Below are positions 1 through 8,625 of a stretch of 64,000 nt of DNA, piece after piece. Source of the DNA: Bdellovibrionaceae bacterium UBA1609. Its GTDB lineage: Bacteria; Bdellovibrionota; Bdellovibrionia; Bdellovibrionales; UBA1609. The DNA is taken from the NCBI GenBank assembly GCA_002321895.1, contig DCMZ01000010.1:124001-188000 (forward strand), in the 5' to 3' direction. Position 1 is the first letter of the stretch, and the number at the start of each line of letters is the position of its first letter. A model generated the notes under the pieces. It was not told the DNA's origin, made no database searches, and was given only the letters and a program-made list of their open reading frames with translations. A program made the position numbers and the translations under genes.

Positions 1-1317
1 TTCGACCGTATGGAAATCTAAATGGTTGGTCGGCTCATCCAGCAACATGATCGCCGTTTTTGAAAGAAGTATTTGCCCCAAGGCCACACGCATCCTCTCA
101 CCACCAGACAGCCATTTAATTTTCTTCTGAACATCATCACCAGCGAAAAGCAGAGACCCTGCCGTATCCAAAACTTGCTGACGAGTCACATCAGGATGTG
201 CGGCCCCCTGCAACTCTTCAAATACAGTCATTTCATCATCCAACTGTTCGTGTACGTGCTGACTAAAGTAAGAGAACTCTATCCCCTCCGTCTTAATAAG
301 CGATCCGCTAGACGGCTTTAATTGGCCAGCAAGAGCTTTTAACAAAGTGGATTTACCGGCACCATTATAGCCCACTACTGCCAAGTGCTGACCTTTCTCT
401 ATAATTAGATCCACATTAGATAAAATATCTATACCCGACTCATATCCAAGATGGATATCCGATAGTTCAAAAAGCTTTTTTGGAGAATGTTCTGGCTCTG
501 GAATATTAATTTTTGCCTGAACAGGAAGGGACTTAACTGAAACCACTTCCATTTTATTGAGTTGTTTTAATTTAGACTGTGCCTGCTTGGCTTTTGAGGC
601 TTTGGCTCGGAATCGGTTGATAAATGACTCCAGATGAGCTTTCTTTTTCAACTGCTGTGATTGAGTGGCTAACATCTGCTCTCGAAGCATCGCCTTTTGC
701 TCAAAATAGTCTTCAATATGACCATTATATTTTGTCACATCAGCTTGCTCTATTTCCAAAGTGTAATGCGTCGTTCTTTTTAGAAACTCCCGGTCGTGCG
801 AAATCAATAGAAACGCACCCTCAAATCCCTGCAATGTATTTTCCAATACTATCAAAGTTTCCAAATCTAAATAGTTTGTGGGCTCATCAAGCAGCAATAG
901 ATTGGGTTCTTGTGCTAGAAGATAAACCAACTGACAACGCATTCTAAACCCACCACTCAATTCATCCAGTGGTCGAACCATATTCTCTAGAGAAATACCC
1001 ATCCCCAATGCCAGCTTCTCGATTTGCCAATAGGGCAAACTTGCATCCTCAACCAAGCTTTGAAGAGTGTCATCTGTAGCCCACTGACTGTCCTGCTTAA
1101 GGTAGGCCAGCCTAAGCTCTGAGGACTTCACAACCTGCCCTGAATCCAGTTCTTCTTCTCCCACCAGAAGTTTGAACATTGTGGATTTACCGGCACCGTT
1201 AGGTCCAATCACACCCACATGCTCCCCCTCATTGATGGAGAATGTAGCGCCATCTAATAGCAGCTTAGTTCCATACGATTTTGATCCTTTAGAAAGTTGA
1301 ATAAGATTTTTGGCCAT
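1..1317 (-). CDS. ABC-F family ATP-binding protein (3' part beyond the window)
   Basis: Soluble ATPase with two ABC cassettes and no membrane segment, as in the ABC-F (Uup/YheS/EttA) family, which acts on ribosomes. The reverse strand reads 439 codons from ATG at 1317 to the window edge without a stop. The first cassette has Walker A GPNGAGKST, signature LSGGFRMR and a Walker B followed by DEPTNYLD. The second has YNGAGKST, LSGGERMR and DEPTNHLD. Between them is the charged linker typical of the family, rich in Lys, Gln and Ala. The start has a strong GAGGAG ribosome site 7 nt upstream. The C-terminus lies outside the window, so the subfamily cannot be fixed. Resistance, ribosome rescue and housekeeping roles are all possible within this family. 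Confidence 0.9.
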   Translation of the reverse strand, partial: MAKNLIQLSKGSKSYGTKLLLDGATFSINEGEHVGVIGPNGAGKSTMFKLLVGEEELDSGQVVKSSELRLAYLKQDSQWATDDTLQSLVEDASLPYWQIEKLALGMGISLENMVRPLDELSGGFRMRCQLVYLLAQEPNLLLLDEPTNYLDLETLIVLENTLQGFEGAFLLISHDREFLKRTTHYTLEIEQADVTKYNGHIEDYFEQKAMLREQMLATQSQQLKKKAHLESFINRFRAKASKAKQAQSKLKQLNKMEVVSVKSLPVQAKINIPEPEHSPKKLFELSDIHLGYESGIDILSNVDLIIEKGQHLAVVGYNGAGKSTLLKALAGQLKPSSGSLIKTEGIEFSYFSQHVHEQLDDEMTVFEELQGAAHPDVTRQQVLDTAGSLLFAGDDVQKKIKWLSGGERMRVALGQILLSKTAIMLLDEPTNHLDFHTVE

Positions 1318-1428
1318 GAATAGGCTCCTCAGTGGAGATCCAATGCATCTAACAAGAAATTGAGAGGCAATTATTACAAATTCCATGGAAAATGCACGGG
1401 GAATTCGGTGGTTTTATGAATTTTACGT

Positions 1429-1434
1429 TATAAA
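1429..1434 (+). promoter_or_regulatory. possible -10 element for the acyltransferase gene
   Basis: TATAAA lies 25 nt upstream of the ATG at 1460, in an AT-rich stretch between two divergent genes. No good -35 box is seen 17 nt upstream, so this is a weak call. Confidence 0.25.
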
Positions 1435-1459
1435 TACACATTCATTTTGAGGACAATTG

Positions 1460-2278
1460 ATGATTACTAGTCTGGATAAAACTTTAAAATCCCTAAGTCG
1501 ACTCAAACACTTGAGCCGAGAGACTCTCATTTTCCGCATAATGCCTAACTTGTTTATGGAAGTTATGGATCGCTATTTTCGCTTGGAAGTGGAAGGCCTG
1601 GAAAATCTCCCTAAAAAAGGGGGGGCAATATTAGTTCCCAATCATTCCGGCTATGCTGGCCTAGACGCTATGGTTTTAAGTCATGAGGTTTTCAAAAGAA
1701 TTCATCGGATACCTAGAGTACTAACTCATTACCTGTGGTTTGTTTCAAAAAAGACGGCAGTCCCGGCTCAAAAACTGGGCTTCATCGAAGCCTCCATGAA
1801 AAATGGATTGAGAGCCCTCGATAACAATCAACTTATCATCCTGTTTCCCGAGGGAGAGAATGGGAACTTCAAGCCAACAAAAAACGCCTACGAACTGCAA
1901 GAATTTAAACGGGGATTTGTCCGAATGGCTCTGCAAACAGGAGCTCCTATTATTCCTACTATTGTGATCGGGGCGGAAGAGACACACATAAATATAACAC
2001 AATTGAAGTTTGGAAAAGAGCTTAAAAACCTGACTCTGCCTCTGCCATTCAACGTCTTCCCTTTGCCTGTGAAATGGAAAATTAAATTTTTACCCCCACT
2101 GGATCTTTCCATGTACTCTGAAGAGACCCTGAAAGATCGCCAAAAAGTCAGGCAAATTGCTTTTGATTTGCAAAAGGCTATGCAGAAATCCATCATCGAC
2201 GAACTCGAGAACCGCGAGGGAATCTTTATGAAGAGACCTGACTGGATACAGGACTTTCTCAGTAAGTTTAAAGCGTGA
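1460..2278 (+). CDS. lysophospholipid acyltransferase (PlsC-like)
   Basis: Probable acyl transfer to a lysophospholipid or glycerol-phosphate acceptor at the inner membrane. The acyltransferase motif I is NHSGYAGLD, with His and Asp separated by six residues instead of the classical four; a similar spacing occurs in the plant-type or MGAT-like branch of the superfamily. Motif III is FPEGENGNF, and a later PIIPTIVIG block matches motif IV. An in-frame TTG sits just before the ATG at 1460, but the GAGG site at 1449-1452 favours the ATG. The gene is 272 aa, a usual length. It is followed after about 50 nt by the nitronate monooxygenase-like gene on the same strand and may be co-transcribed. The substrate is not predictable from sequence. 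Confidence 0.8.
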   Translation: MITSLDKTLKSLSRLKHLSRETLIFRIMPNLFMEVMDRYFRLEVEGLENLPKKGGAILVPNHSGYAGLDAMVLSHEVFKRIHRIPRVLTHYLWFVSKKTAVPAQKLGFIEASMKNGLRALDNNQLIILFPEGENGNFKPTKNAYELQEFKRGFVRMALQTGAPIIPTIVIGAEETHINITQLKFGKELKNLTLPLPFNVFPLPVKWKIKFLPPLDLSMYSEETLKDRQKVRQIAFDLQKAMQKSIIDELENREGIFMKRPDWIQDFLSKFKA

Positions 2279-2328
2279 CATTCTTATACAAGTTTTAGAT
2301 CATGTAGCCCTAGTAGCAAGGAGCCACC

Positions 2329-3333
2329 ATGTCTAAATCCATTTCTACCGACTTTACTAAAATGCTCAACATTAGATTTCCCATCATCGGAGCCCCGATG
2401 TTTTTGGTCTCAAACGAAGACATGGTAGTTAATATCTCAGAAGCCGGCGCCATTGGCTCCTACCCTTCTCTCAACTTTAGACCTTCAGATGAGTTCGAAA
2501 AGTCCTTGAAAAGAATTAAGCAACGCACGCAACAACCAATTGGCGTTAATTTAATCGTCAATAAAAGCAACCCCCGCCAAGCTGATGACTTAAAGCACTG
2601 CCTAAATCATGGTGTAGAGCTTTTCATTACCTCACTGGGAAATCCCAAAACGATCATTGAGGAAGCTCATAAACAGGGAGCTAAAGTCATTTGTGATGTT
2701 ACTAATTTAGAGCACGCTAAAAAGGTGCAGGATTTAGGGGCTGACGGAGTGGTCGCCGTAGGACAAGGAGCTGGTGGACATGCGGGCCCTATCACTCCCT
2801 TAGTCCTGATACCTTGGCTAAAGTCCGAGTTAGAGATTCCGGTTATCGCAGCCGGTGGCATCGCCAATGGACAAACTATGGCTGCAGCTATGGCCCTGGG
2901 CGCCTCAGCCGTCCATGTAGGGACAAGATTTATTGCTAGTAAAGAAGCTCAGCCGGTTGGCCAGGACTATTTACAGGCCGTTGTAGAGGCCTCTCCTGAG
3001 GATATTGTTCTCAGCGATAGAATTTCTGGAACTCCATGCAACTTCATTAAAACAGAATATTTTGAGCAAGTTTCTGAAAATATGCCCTACCTGATTAAGC
3101 AGTTAAAAAAACACCCCCTATCGAAAAAATATGTGGTTCCCGCCATACATTATTTAGGCATGAAATCTTTAGAAAAATCTGTGGGCGAAAAAACAGATCG
3201 AAAAAAGGTATGGTGTGCTGGCCAAACTGTTGGCCTCATCAACGAGATAAAAACCTGCAAAGAAATCGTAGATGAATTTATAAGCCAATATGAGGAAACT
3301 ATTAAAAATATGCCTCACGTTGGTCTAGGCTAA
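2329..3333 (+). CDS. nitronate monooxygenase-like flavoprotein (NPD family)
   Basis: FMN-dependent TIM-barrel enzyme of the 2-nitropropane dioxygenase / nitronate monooxygenase family, 334 aa. The N-terminus carries the family pattern RFPIIGAPMF. The central GQGAGGHAG motif holds the catalytic His and phosphate-binding glycines, and the AAGGIANG and GASAVHVGTRF blocks bind FMN phosphate. Start ATG at 2329 follows an AAGGAG site. The family also contains enoyl-ACP reductases of the FabK type, so the physiological substrate could be a nitronate or an acyl-type substrate. Two acyl-lipid genes in a row hint at lipid metabolism, but that is inference. Confidence 0.85.
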   Translation: MSKSISTDFTKMLNIRFPIIGAPMFLVSNEDMVVNISEAGAIGSYPSLNFRPSDEFEKSLKRIKQRTQQPIGVNLIVNKSNPRQADDLKHCLNHGVELFITSLGNPKTIIEEAHKQGAKVICDVTNLEHAKKVQDLGADGVVAVGQGAGGHAGPITPLVLIPWLKSELEIPVIAAGGIANGQTMAAAMALGASAVHVGTRFIASKEAQPVGQDYLQAVVEASPEDIVLSDRISGTPCNFIKTEYFEQVSENMPYLIKQLKKHPLSKKYVVPAIHYLGMKSLEKSVGEKTDRKKVWCAGQTVGLINEIKTCKEIVDEFISQYEETIKNMPHVGLG

Positions 3334-3378
3334 CTGGATTTTGCTGTAGCTCTACAAGCACCAATGTAAAATGAGTGC

Positions 3379-4113
3379 ATGTCTGAATTTGATGATAACA
3401 GCCCTTTTTATACTATAAAATATGTCTTTAAATATGGAGATGGGACCGAATGGGTTGTCCCCCTTCGACTCGACAAATCCACCTTCGAGTTGGTGATTGA
3501 TTCCAAAGTAGAACCAAAAGAATGGACAGCATTAGAATTCAATCAATGCGCATGTTGCCCTCTCAACAAGGAAGAACATCCCCAATGCCCAGCAGCTCGC
3601 GGGCTATCCATGTTTTTAGAAAACTTCTCCGACAACCTTTCGCACACAGACAGCAAAGTGGCCGTTATCACGCCAGAGCGTACTTATTATAAAGAAACTT
3701 CTCTGCAAAATGGAATATATGGAATCATGGGACTGGCTTTAGCTACCAGCGGATGCCCTATATTTCATCCCTTAAAACCAATGGCACGTTTTCACCTACC
3801 ATTTAGCACTGTCGAGGAAACCTTGGCTCGAGTGCTATCATTTTATCTTCTACAAAAATTTTTCCAAAACAAGAAAGATGGCTGTGAAGATAAAATTAAT
3901 TTGGATGAACTCAACCAAACCTATTCAGATATTGATCAAGTCAACAAAGGACTTCTCGAAAGAATTCGCTCAGTATCCAAGAAAGATGCCAACCAAAATG
4001 CACTCATAGTTCTAGATGCTTATAAAATGATGCTTAGTGGAGCCATTTCAGATAATTTTGAAGACCTCAACGAATACCTTTTCCCTGCAACCAACTACTC
4101 CGTCAACAAATAG
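3379..4113 (+). CDS. conserved protein with an N-terminal cysteine cluster (DUF6901-like)
   Basis: Conserved 244-aa soluble protein of unknown function. It begins with a beta-rich segment and then has a Cys cluster at about residues 57-71 (C-x-C-C, then a Cys nine residues later), which may bind metal. The middle contains PERTYY and the segment TSGCPIFHPLKPMARFHLPF, and the C-terminal half is helical. From memory it resembles the family annotated DUF6901 in proteobacteria; I could not check that. The gene lies 45 nt after the flavoprotein gene on the same strand and ends just before a hairpin shared with the opposing chemotaxis operon. No signal peptide or membrane segment is visible. Confidence 0.7.
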   Translation: MSEFDDNSPFYTIKYVFKYGDGTEWVVPLRLDKSTFELVIDSKVEPKEWTALEFNQCACCPLNKEEHPQCPAARGLSMFLENFSDNLSHTDSKVAVITPERTYYKETSLQNGIYGIMGLALATSGCPIFHPLKPMARFHLPFSTVEETLARVLSFYLLQKFFQNKKDGCEDKINLDELNQTYSDIDQVNKGLLERIRSVSKKDANQNALIVLDAYKMMLSGAISDNFEDLNEYLFPATNYSVNK

Positions 4114-4134
4114 AAAAAGCCGCTAAAAAGCGGC
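4112..4134 (-). terminator. Rho-independent terminator of the chemotaxis operon
   Basis: A perfect 6-bp stem, GCCGCT/AGCGGC (4119-4124 and 4129-4134), with a 4-nt loop. Read on the minus strand it is followed by a run of five T's. It sits 30 nt after the cheY stop. It could also act weakly for the plus-strand gene ending at 4113. Confidence 0.8.
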
Positions 4135-4163
4135 CTTCAAAGACTTATAATGTTTATTCAAAT

Positions 4164-4559
4164 TTAAGCGCTCACCTTTTTATAGGTATCTTGCAATTTT
4201 CTTTTAAGAATATCTGTTGTGAATGGCTTTACTATATAGTTGTCTACACCTGCCTCCAAAGCTTCTTTCACTTGTACAACTTCAGATTCAGCGGTTAACA
4301 AAATGAATGGCATCGCCTTCATCCCATCATCCGTTCTTACATTTTTCAAAAGCTCTAATCCTGTGCTGTTTGGCATATTCCAGTCAGATATAACCAAACC
4401 AATTTCATCCTTAGAGTTAGATAAACGCTCCCATGCGATGGCACCGTCTGGAGCTTCTACAAAGTTAGAAAACCCTATCTCTCTACAGGCTTTGATGACA
4501 ATTTTACGCATGGTATTCATGTCATCAACGACAAGAATTCTAGTATTCAGATCAAACAT
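4164..4559 (-). CDS. cheY: chemotaxis response regulator CheY
   Basis: Stand-alone receiver domain of 131 aa that carries phosphate from CheA to the flagellar switch (or another motility target). Acidic pocket residues Asp12 and Asp13, phospho-acceptor Asp59 in SDWNMP, Thr89 and Lys111 in VKPF are all present. It is the last gene of the chemotaxis operon, 40 nt after cheX, and is followed by a strong terminator. The presence of CheX next door, a CheY-P phosphatase, supports the CheY role over that of a general receiver. Confidence 0.9.
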   Translation of the reverse strand: MFDLNTRILVVDDMNTMRKIVIKACREIGFSNFVEAPDGAIAWERLSNSKDEIGLVISDWNMPNSTGLELLKNVRTDDGMKAMPFILLTAESEVVQVKEALEAGVDNYIVKPFTTDILKRKLQDTYKKVSA

Positions 4560-4599
4560 TGATGTACTCCTGTGGTTTACCTATTCTATTAACATTATA

Positions 4600-5073
4600 T
4601 TAATTTTGTATAATGATTTCTAGGTGAAATGTCCCAAAGTCTGTTTTAAATGGCACGATGATAGATTTACCCTCATTAATAAAATGCACCCGCATGTTAT
4701 CACCAAGCATCACCGTTGGTATAGCTTTCTCGAGTTCAAAGCCTTTTTGTTTAAGAACAGTTTTTGCCTGCCCATAAACCATATTCAATATTTCAGCAGC
4801 ACCATCTTGAACCTCAGAACCCAATTCAGAGTGAGATTCACCTAACATGGCCTCATAAATATCAAGAAACACCTGCTTGGGAAAACAAACAGCTATCGTG
4901 CCCTTAAACTGAGCACTATCAAGAGATATCACTCCAGCTATTCCAATTTCTGAATCGAAACCTTTTGGCTTTGCAAAGGGGCTTTGCTTTTCAACCTTTA
5001 TCCCCGATTGCATTTGGAATACTTCGACCACACCAGTTACAAAAGGTGCTAAAAAAGCTGCGTCTATCGACAT
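4600..5073 (-). CDS. cheX: chemotaxis phosphatase CheX
   Basis: CheX family CheY-P phosphatase, about 157 aa. The active-site helix pattern E-x-x-N is present as EILN in the segment AAEILNMVYGQAK, and the fold pattern (N-terminal PFVTG helix, central strands, VPF strand near the end) fits CheX. The reading frame is open up to a GTG at 5097 with its own GAGG site, but family alignment and the AGG site 6 nt upstream favour the ATG at 5073 (protein starting MSIDAAFLAPF). It is separated from cheB by about 130 nt that hold a possible flagellar-type promoter, so cheX-cheY may also be expressed on their own. Confidence 0.87.
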   Translation of the reverse strand: MSIDAAFLAPFVTGVVEVFQMQSGIKVEKQSPFAKPKGFDSEIGIAGVISLDSAQFKGTIAVCFPKQVFLDIYEAMLGESHSELGSEVQDGAAEILNMVYGQAKTVLKQKGFELEKAIPTVMLGDNMRVHFINEGKSIIVPFKTDFGTFHLEIIIQN

Positions 5074-5123
5074 TTTTGACCTATCCTCAGCTCCCACTAT
5101 TCCCCCTCTAAGTGCTCATATTC

Positions 5124-5151
5124 TTTTCGATGATTTTCAGGTTCGACTTTA
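5124..5151 (-). promoter_or_regulatory. possible sigma-28 (FliA)-type promoter before cheX
   Basis: On the minus strand TAAAGTCG is followed after 12 nt by ATCGAAAA. This compares with the enterobacterial FliA consensus TAAAGTTT-N11-GCCGATAA: 6 of 8 and 5 of 8 matches, spacing one longer. The position, upstream of the last two chemotaxis genes, makes sense. The match is partial. Confidence 0.3.
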
Positions 5152-5208
5152 CACAATTTCCAAAGATTTTAGAGAACTTAACAAATGTCTGCTTTATTAT
5201 GTTTCACA

Positions 5209-6690
5209 CTAGGATGCTTTTTTCTGCGTATTTAAATGTTGGCATATTTCTGCTGCGATATCTTGCAAATCACAAACGGTCTCAACAGCGCCTATAGAAG
5301 CCGCTACTTTTGGCATACCATAGACAACACAGGTTTCTGCACTTTGACCAATAGTAAAACTACCATTGTTTTTCATATCCAACAGACCATTGGCTCCATC
5401 TGAACCCATACCGGTCAAAATAACACCTATCGATTTCATCTTAATCTTTGCCACAGAATGAAACAACAGATCCACATTAGGACAATGAGCAATGTCCGTA
5501 TCATTATCAATCACTGATAAACGTAAAATACCATTGGATTCAATCACTGTTAAATTTTTACCGCCCGGGGCTATATAACACGTTGAAGCCTCCACTTTTT
5601 CATTATTTTCTGCTTCCTTCACTCGAATGCTGCACATATTATTTAACCTATCTGCAAGCGCAAAAGAGAAGTACTCAGGAATATGTTGAGCTACAAAAAT
5701 GGGCGGAGTTTTTTCTGGCAATGAGGTCAAAATGGTTTTTATAGCCTCAGTTCCGCCTGTCGAGGCTCCAATAGCAATTAACCCAGAACAATCTAGAACG
5801 ACACTATCCAAAGCACTTATATTCCATTGATCTTTTACAAATGAATGTATTCCGGTTCTTTCTGAATTAAGATCCATTTTTGAAGCCACATATAATTTCT
5901 CTCTTAGAATCGGGCCAATTATTTCTAGGTCACGCAGTTCCGGCTTCTGCATATAATCAATAGCTCCTGACTCTAGAGCATCTAATACCAAAGTGGAATC
6001 TGAGAGGCTTTGTGATGTAATCATAATGGTGGGTATCGGAAAGCTTTCAATGTACTTCTGAAGCAACTGAATTCCGTTCATACCTGGCATATTTATATCC
6101 AATGTCACCACATCAATATCAGAGTTATGAATCACATCCAATGCTTTACTTGAACTATCTACAGCATCAACAATTTCAAAGCGAGGATCTACATCAATTA
6201 AACTACAGAGAACTTTTCTAATTGTTGGCGAGTCATCAACCACAAGAACTTTTACTTTTTCGCTAGCGTCTGGATCATAAAGAAGATCACCAATTTTTGA
6301 GATCCTTAATTTATTATTTGAGGCATAAAAATAAACTTCAAAATTAAAATGATCGTCTACTCGTTTACCTTTATATTTAATGTGAACTGAACGTAAATAC
6401 TCTTTTAACTCATCATAATACTTTCCAGATGCAATAAACTTCACTTTTACATCCGCGACGTCATCAATATCATTATTGTCCCTGAAATCCTGAAACGCCT
6501 TCAATACCTTTTTCATAAAACGTTTATTCGACTGATCTAACTCAGAGTAAACAAGTGTTCGCTGACTCTCTTTATCGTTATAAAAAACAACTATAGCTCC
6601 ATTAAACTTTTTAATTAAAGTCACTGAGTTGGACTTTGGCCAAGTTATACTTGAGGTCTCTAAGATTGTGAGATTTTCACTATGCGGCAT
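5209..6690 (-). CDS. cheB: CheB methylesterase with a CheD-like N-terminal domain
   Basis: Protein-glutamate methylesterase/glutaminase that resets chemoreceptors. The last two thirds are a normal CheB: receiver with VVDDSPT and phospho-acceptor Asp198 in LDINMPGMNG, then a methylesterase domain with Ser310 (GASTGG), His336 (AQHIP) and Asp431 (GMGSDG), numbered from the ATG at 6690. The first about 140 residues are extra. Their order of strands and the segments FNGAIVVFYND and KVKFIASGK look like a decayed CheD deamidase domain without the catalytic Cys. I chose ATG 6690 because AAGAGG lies 9 nt upstream. An open frame runs to 6729 inside the preceding gene. It overlaps the end of the CheR fusion gene by 11 nt, so translation is probably coupled. 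Confidence 0.87.
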   Translation of the reverse strand: MPHSENLTILETSSITWPKSNSVTLIKKFNGAIVVFYNDKESQRTLVYSELDQSNKRFMKKVLKAFQDFRDNNDIDDVADVKVKFIASGKYYDELKEYLRSVHIKYKGKRVDDHFNFEVYFYASNNKLRISKIGDLLYDPDASEKVKVLVVDDSPTIRKVLCSLIDVDPRFEIVDAVDSSSKALDVIHNSDIDVVTLDINMPGMNGIQLLQKYIESFPIPTIMITSQSLSDSTLVLDALESGAIDYMQKPELRDLEIIGPILREKLYVASKMDLNSERTGIHSFVKDQWNISALDSVVLDCSGLIAIGASTGGTEAIKTILTSLPEKTPPIFVAQHIPEYFSFALADRLNNMCSIRVKEAENNEKVEASTCYIAPGGKNLTVIESNGILRLSVIDNDTDIAHCPNVDLLFHSVAKIKMKSIGVILTGMGSDGANGLLDMKNNGSFTIGQSAETCVVYGMPKVAASIGAVETVCDLQDIAAEICQHLNTQKKAS

Positions 6691-8611
6691 CGGCATCAAC
6701 CTCTTTTGAGAGAAACTTATCAGACTCATAAGCTAAACTCGTAATCGGAACAATCTGATTAGCAAATTTGAGCTCATCGAGATCAATGTTTTTAACTCTG
6801 TCAGAGAGATCTTCTACTATGACATGTGCATCTCTCCAACGCATAGATTTTTCTTTAATGGATCGAGATATAGCTCCTAGAACAACAATTGAAGCGGGCT
6901 TTTCCATATGATGTAAATATATGCTCTCGAAAAACTCGGAGGCGTCCCCAAAGTAGATTCGATTGGATTCCAATTCTGGCACATCTCTCTGAATGAGTTC
7001 CTCCGCCCTGACTGTATGCAGTGAGAACTCTTCTTTTATTGAACCCACTAAGTTACCTATACTTTCGAATAATACGATAGTCGGCGGCTGAGGAGCTCTG
7101 AATTGCTGCAGCAATGAATACAACATTGTTCGATCACCGGCACTTGCAAATACAATCCTTATTTTTTTGGAGGGATTAGCAATGATAGGAGTTCTCTTAA
7201 AAGACATATCTAAGTCGGTCACCTTCTTTTTCGATCGGCTTAGTTCATATGCAGACAAAAGCTTTGTGCAAAGCTCATCTTCAATCAGACCCAAGTTCTG
7301 AAGCGTTGGCTTTTCGAGATAGTCAGAAGCACCCGCTTGCAAACATTTTATGGCTAAATTGGCATCTTCTCTGGAAACAGAACTCAAAATGACAACGGGT
7401 GGATGGCCTGGTTTAAAGTTCTCCTCTAAATACTCCAATCCATTCTGAATTGGCATATGAATATCTAGGGAAATCACATCAACATCGACCTCCATTAACT
7501 TTTCCGTAGCCTCTTGTCCGTTGGAAGCCGTAGCCACCAACTGAAAGTCCGGCCTCTTTGATAACAGTTTTTCAACTAGCTTTAACACCGTAGGCGAATC
7601 GTCCACAGCCAAGACACGGATAGGTCCACTTCTTTCCTGAAAAACAGGTTTCGCGTAATCAATGTCTTCCGTAGTGCTCGACAAAGAAGACATTTCAATG
7701 GAGCTTTCTAAATTGGGATTCTTAAACTCTGGTACTCTGGGAATAGAATGAGACTCTAAATAACTATTTTTCCCATAAATACTATGGCCAATATGAGAAA
7801 GCGGTAACCCCGACTCTATGAGACTTTCAGACAACCCGAGATAAAGCTGACAGTGAGATTCCATAAATCTCATCATATCACTGACAATGTCTCTCACTTG
7901 ATCTTGATCAAAATAGATAAAAACATTTCGACAAAAAATTATATCAAATGCCCCACTCAGCTCAGAGGAGTCTTTAATATCCAACAAATTTAATGTAGAA
8001 AATTTGCAGTGCTGTTTGATAGAAGCTTTAGCCTTTACATAGGCAGAAATATCACCCGTTCCACGAGCCCAATGTCTTCCTATATATACGGAAGGAATTG
8101 TTTTTATTTCCTTCCATTTATAGACTCCATTTTTAGAAATTTCGATACATTCCTCACTGATGTCTGTTCCGAGGATTTCAAACTTCATTTCAGAGTCCAA
8201 TAACTCTAAATGATATTTTAAAAACATTGAAAGAGAGTAGACCTCTTGACCTCGACTACAGGCCGCACACCATATTCTAATTGTATCTCGCCCCTGATTA
8301 CGTACCTCTTTACATATTTGCTGTAGACCTTTTTTGGCCAGATATTCAAAATGAGGAAATTCTCTGAAAAAGAAGCTATGATGAGTTGTTAGAAGAGATA
8401 CCAATGCAGTTATTTCAGCACTCTCATGTTTTTTTAAAAACTCCAAATAAGCAACAGGCCCTTCAACCCCTAACTCTCTCAATCTCTTGTTTAATCTAGA
8501 CTTTACCAATGTGTATTGCTTTGCTCCTAGCTGTACGCCAGTGATCGAAGAAATTCGATCAGATACATACTTTATCACATCGTCTAATGAGGCCAGTTCA
8601 TCTATACTCAT
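6680..8611 (-). CDS. cheR: CheR methyltransferase - receiver - inactive CheB-like fusion
   Basis: 643-aa fusion of three parts. Residues 1-285 are CheR, the SAM-dependent chemoreceptor glutamate methyltransferase (THHSFFFREF, WCAACSRGQEVYSL, FDIIFCRNVFIYF). Residues 331-445 are a receiver with DDSPT, phospho-acceptor Asp383 and Lys434, most like the receiver of CheB. Residues 480-640 align with the CheB methylesterase domain of the next gene, but FASAGD replaces GASTGG, FESIG replaces QHIP, and no GMGxDG is left, so this domain should be catalytically dead. The start follows the receptor gene by 14 nt and the stop overlaps cheB. The whole could be a phosphorylation-controlled methyltransferase that uses the dead domain to bind the receptor or CheB. 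That role is inference. Confidence 0.88.
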   Translation of the reverse strand: MSIDELASLDDVIKYVSDRISSITGVQLGAKQYTLVKSRLNKRLRELGVEGPVAYLEFLKKHESAEITALVSLLTTHHSFFFREFPHFEYLAKKGLQQICKEVRNQGRDTIRIWCAACSRGQEVYSLSMFLKYHLELLDSEMKFEILGTDISEECIEISKNGVYKWKEIKTIPSVYIGRHWARGTGDISAYVKAKASIKQHCKFSTLNLLDIKDSSELSGAFDIIFCRNVFIYFDQDQVRDIVSDMMRFMESHCQLYLGLSESLIESGLPLSHIGHSIYGKNSYLESHSIPRVPEFKNPNLESSIEMSSLSSTTEDIDYAKPVFQERSGPIRVLAVDDSPTVLKLVEKLLSKRPDFQLVATASNGQEATEKLMEVDVDVISLDIHMPIQNGLEYLEENFKPGHPPVVILSSVSREDANLAIKCLQAGASDYLEKPTLQNLGLIEDELCTKLLSAYELSRSKKKVTDLDMSFKRTPIIANPSKKIRIVFASAGDRTMLYSLLQQFRAPQPPTIVLFESIGNLVGSIKEEFSLHTVRAEELIQRDVPELESNRIYFGDASEFFESIYLHHMEKPASIVVLGAISRSIKEKSMRWRDAHVIVEDLSDRVKNIDLDELKFANQIVPITSLAYESDKFLSKEVDADAA

Positions 8612-8625
8612 CTATTTCATCGCCT

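Noticed and set aside
624..947. 107-codon plus-strand frame
   Set aside because: Antisense to the ABC-F gene, whose motifs are complete on the other strand.
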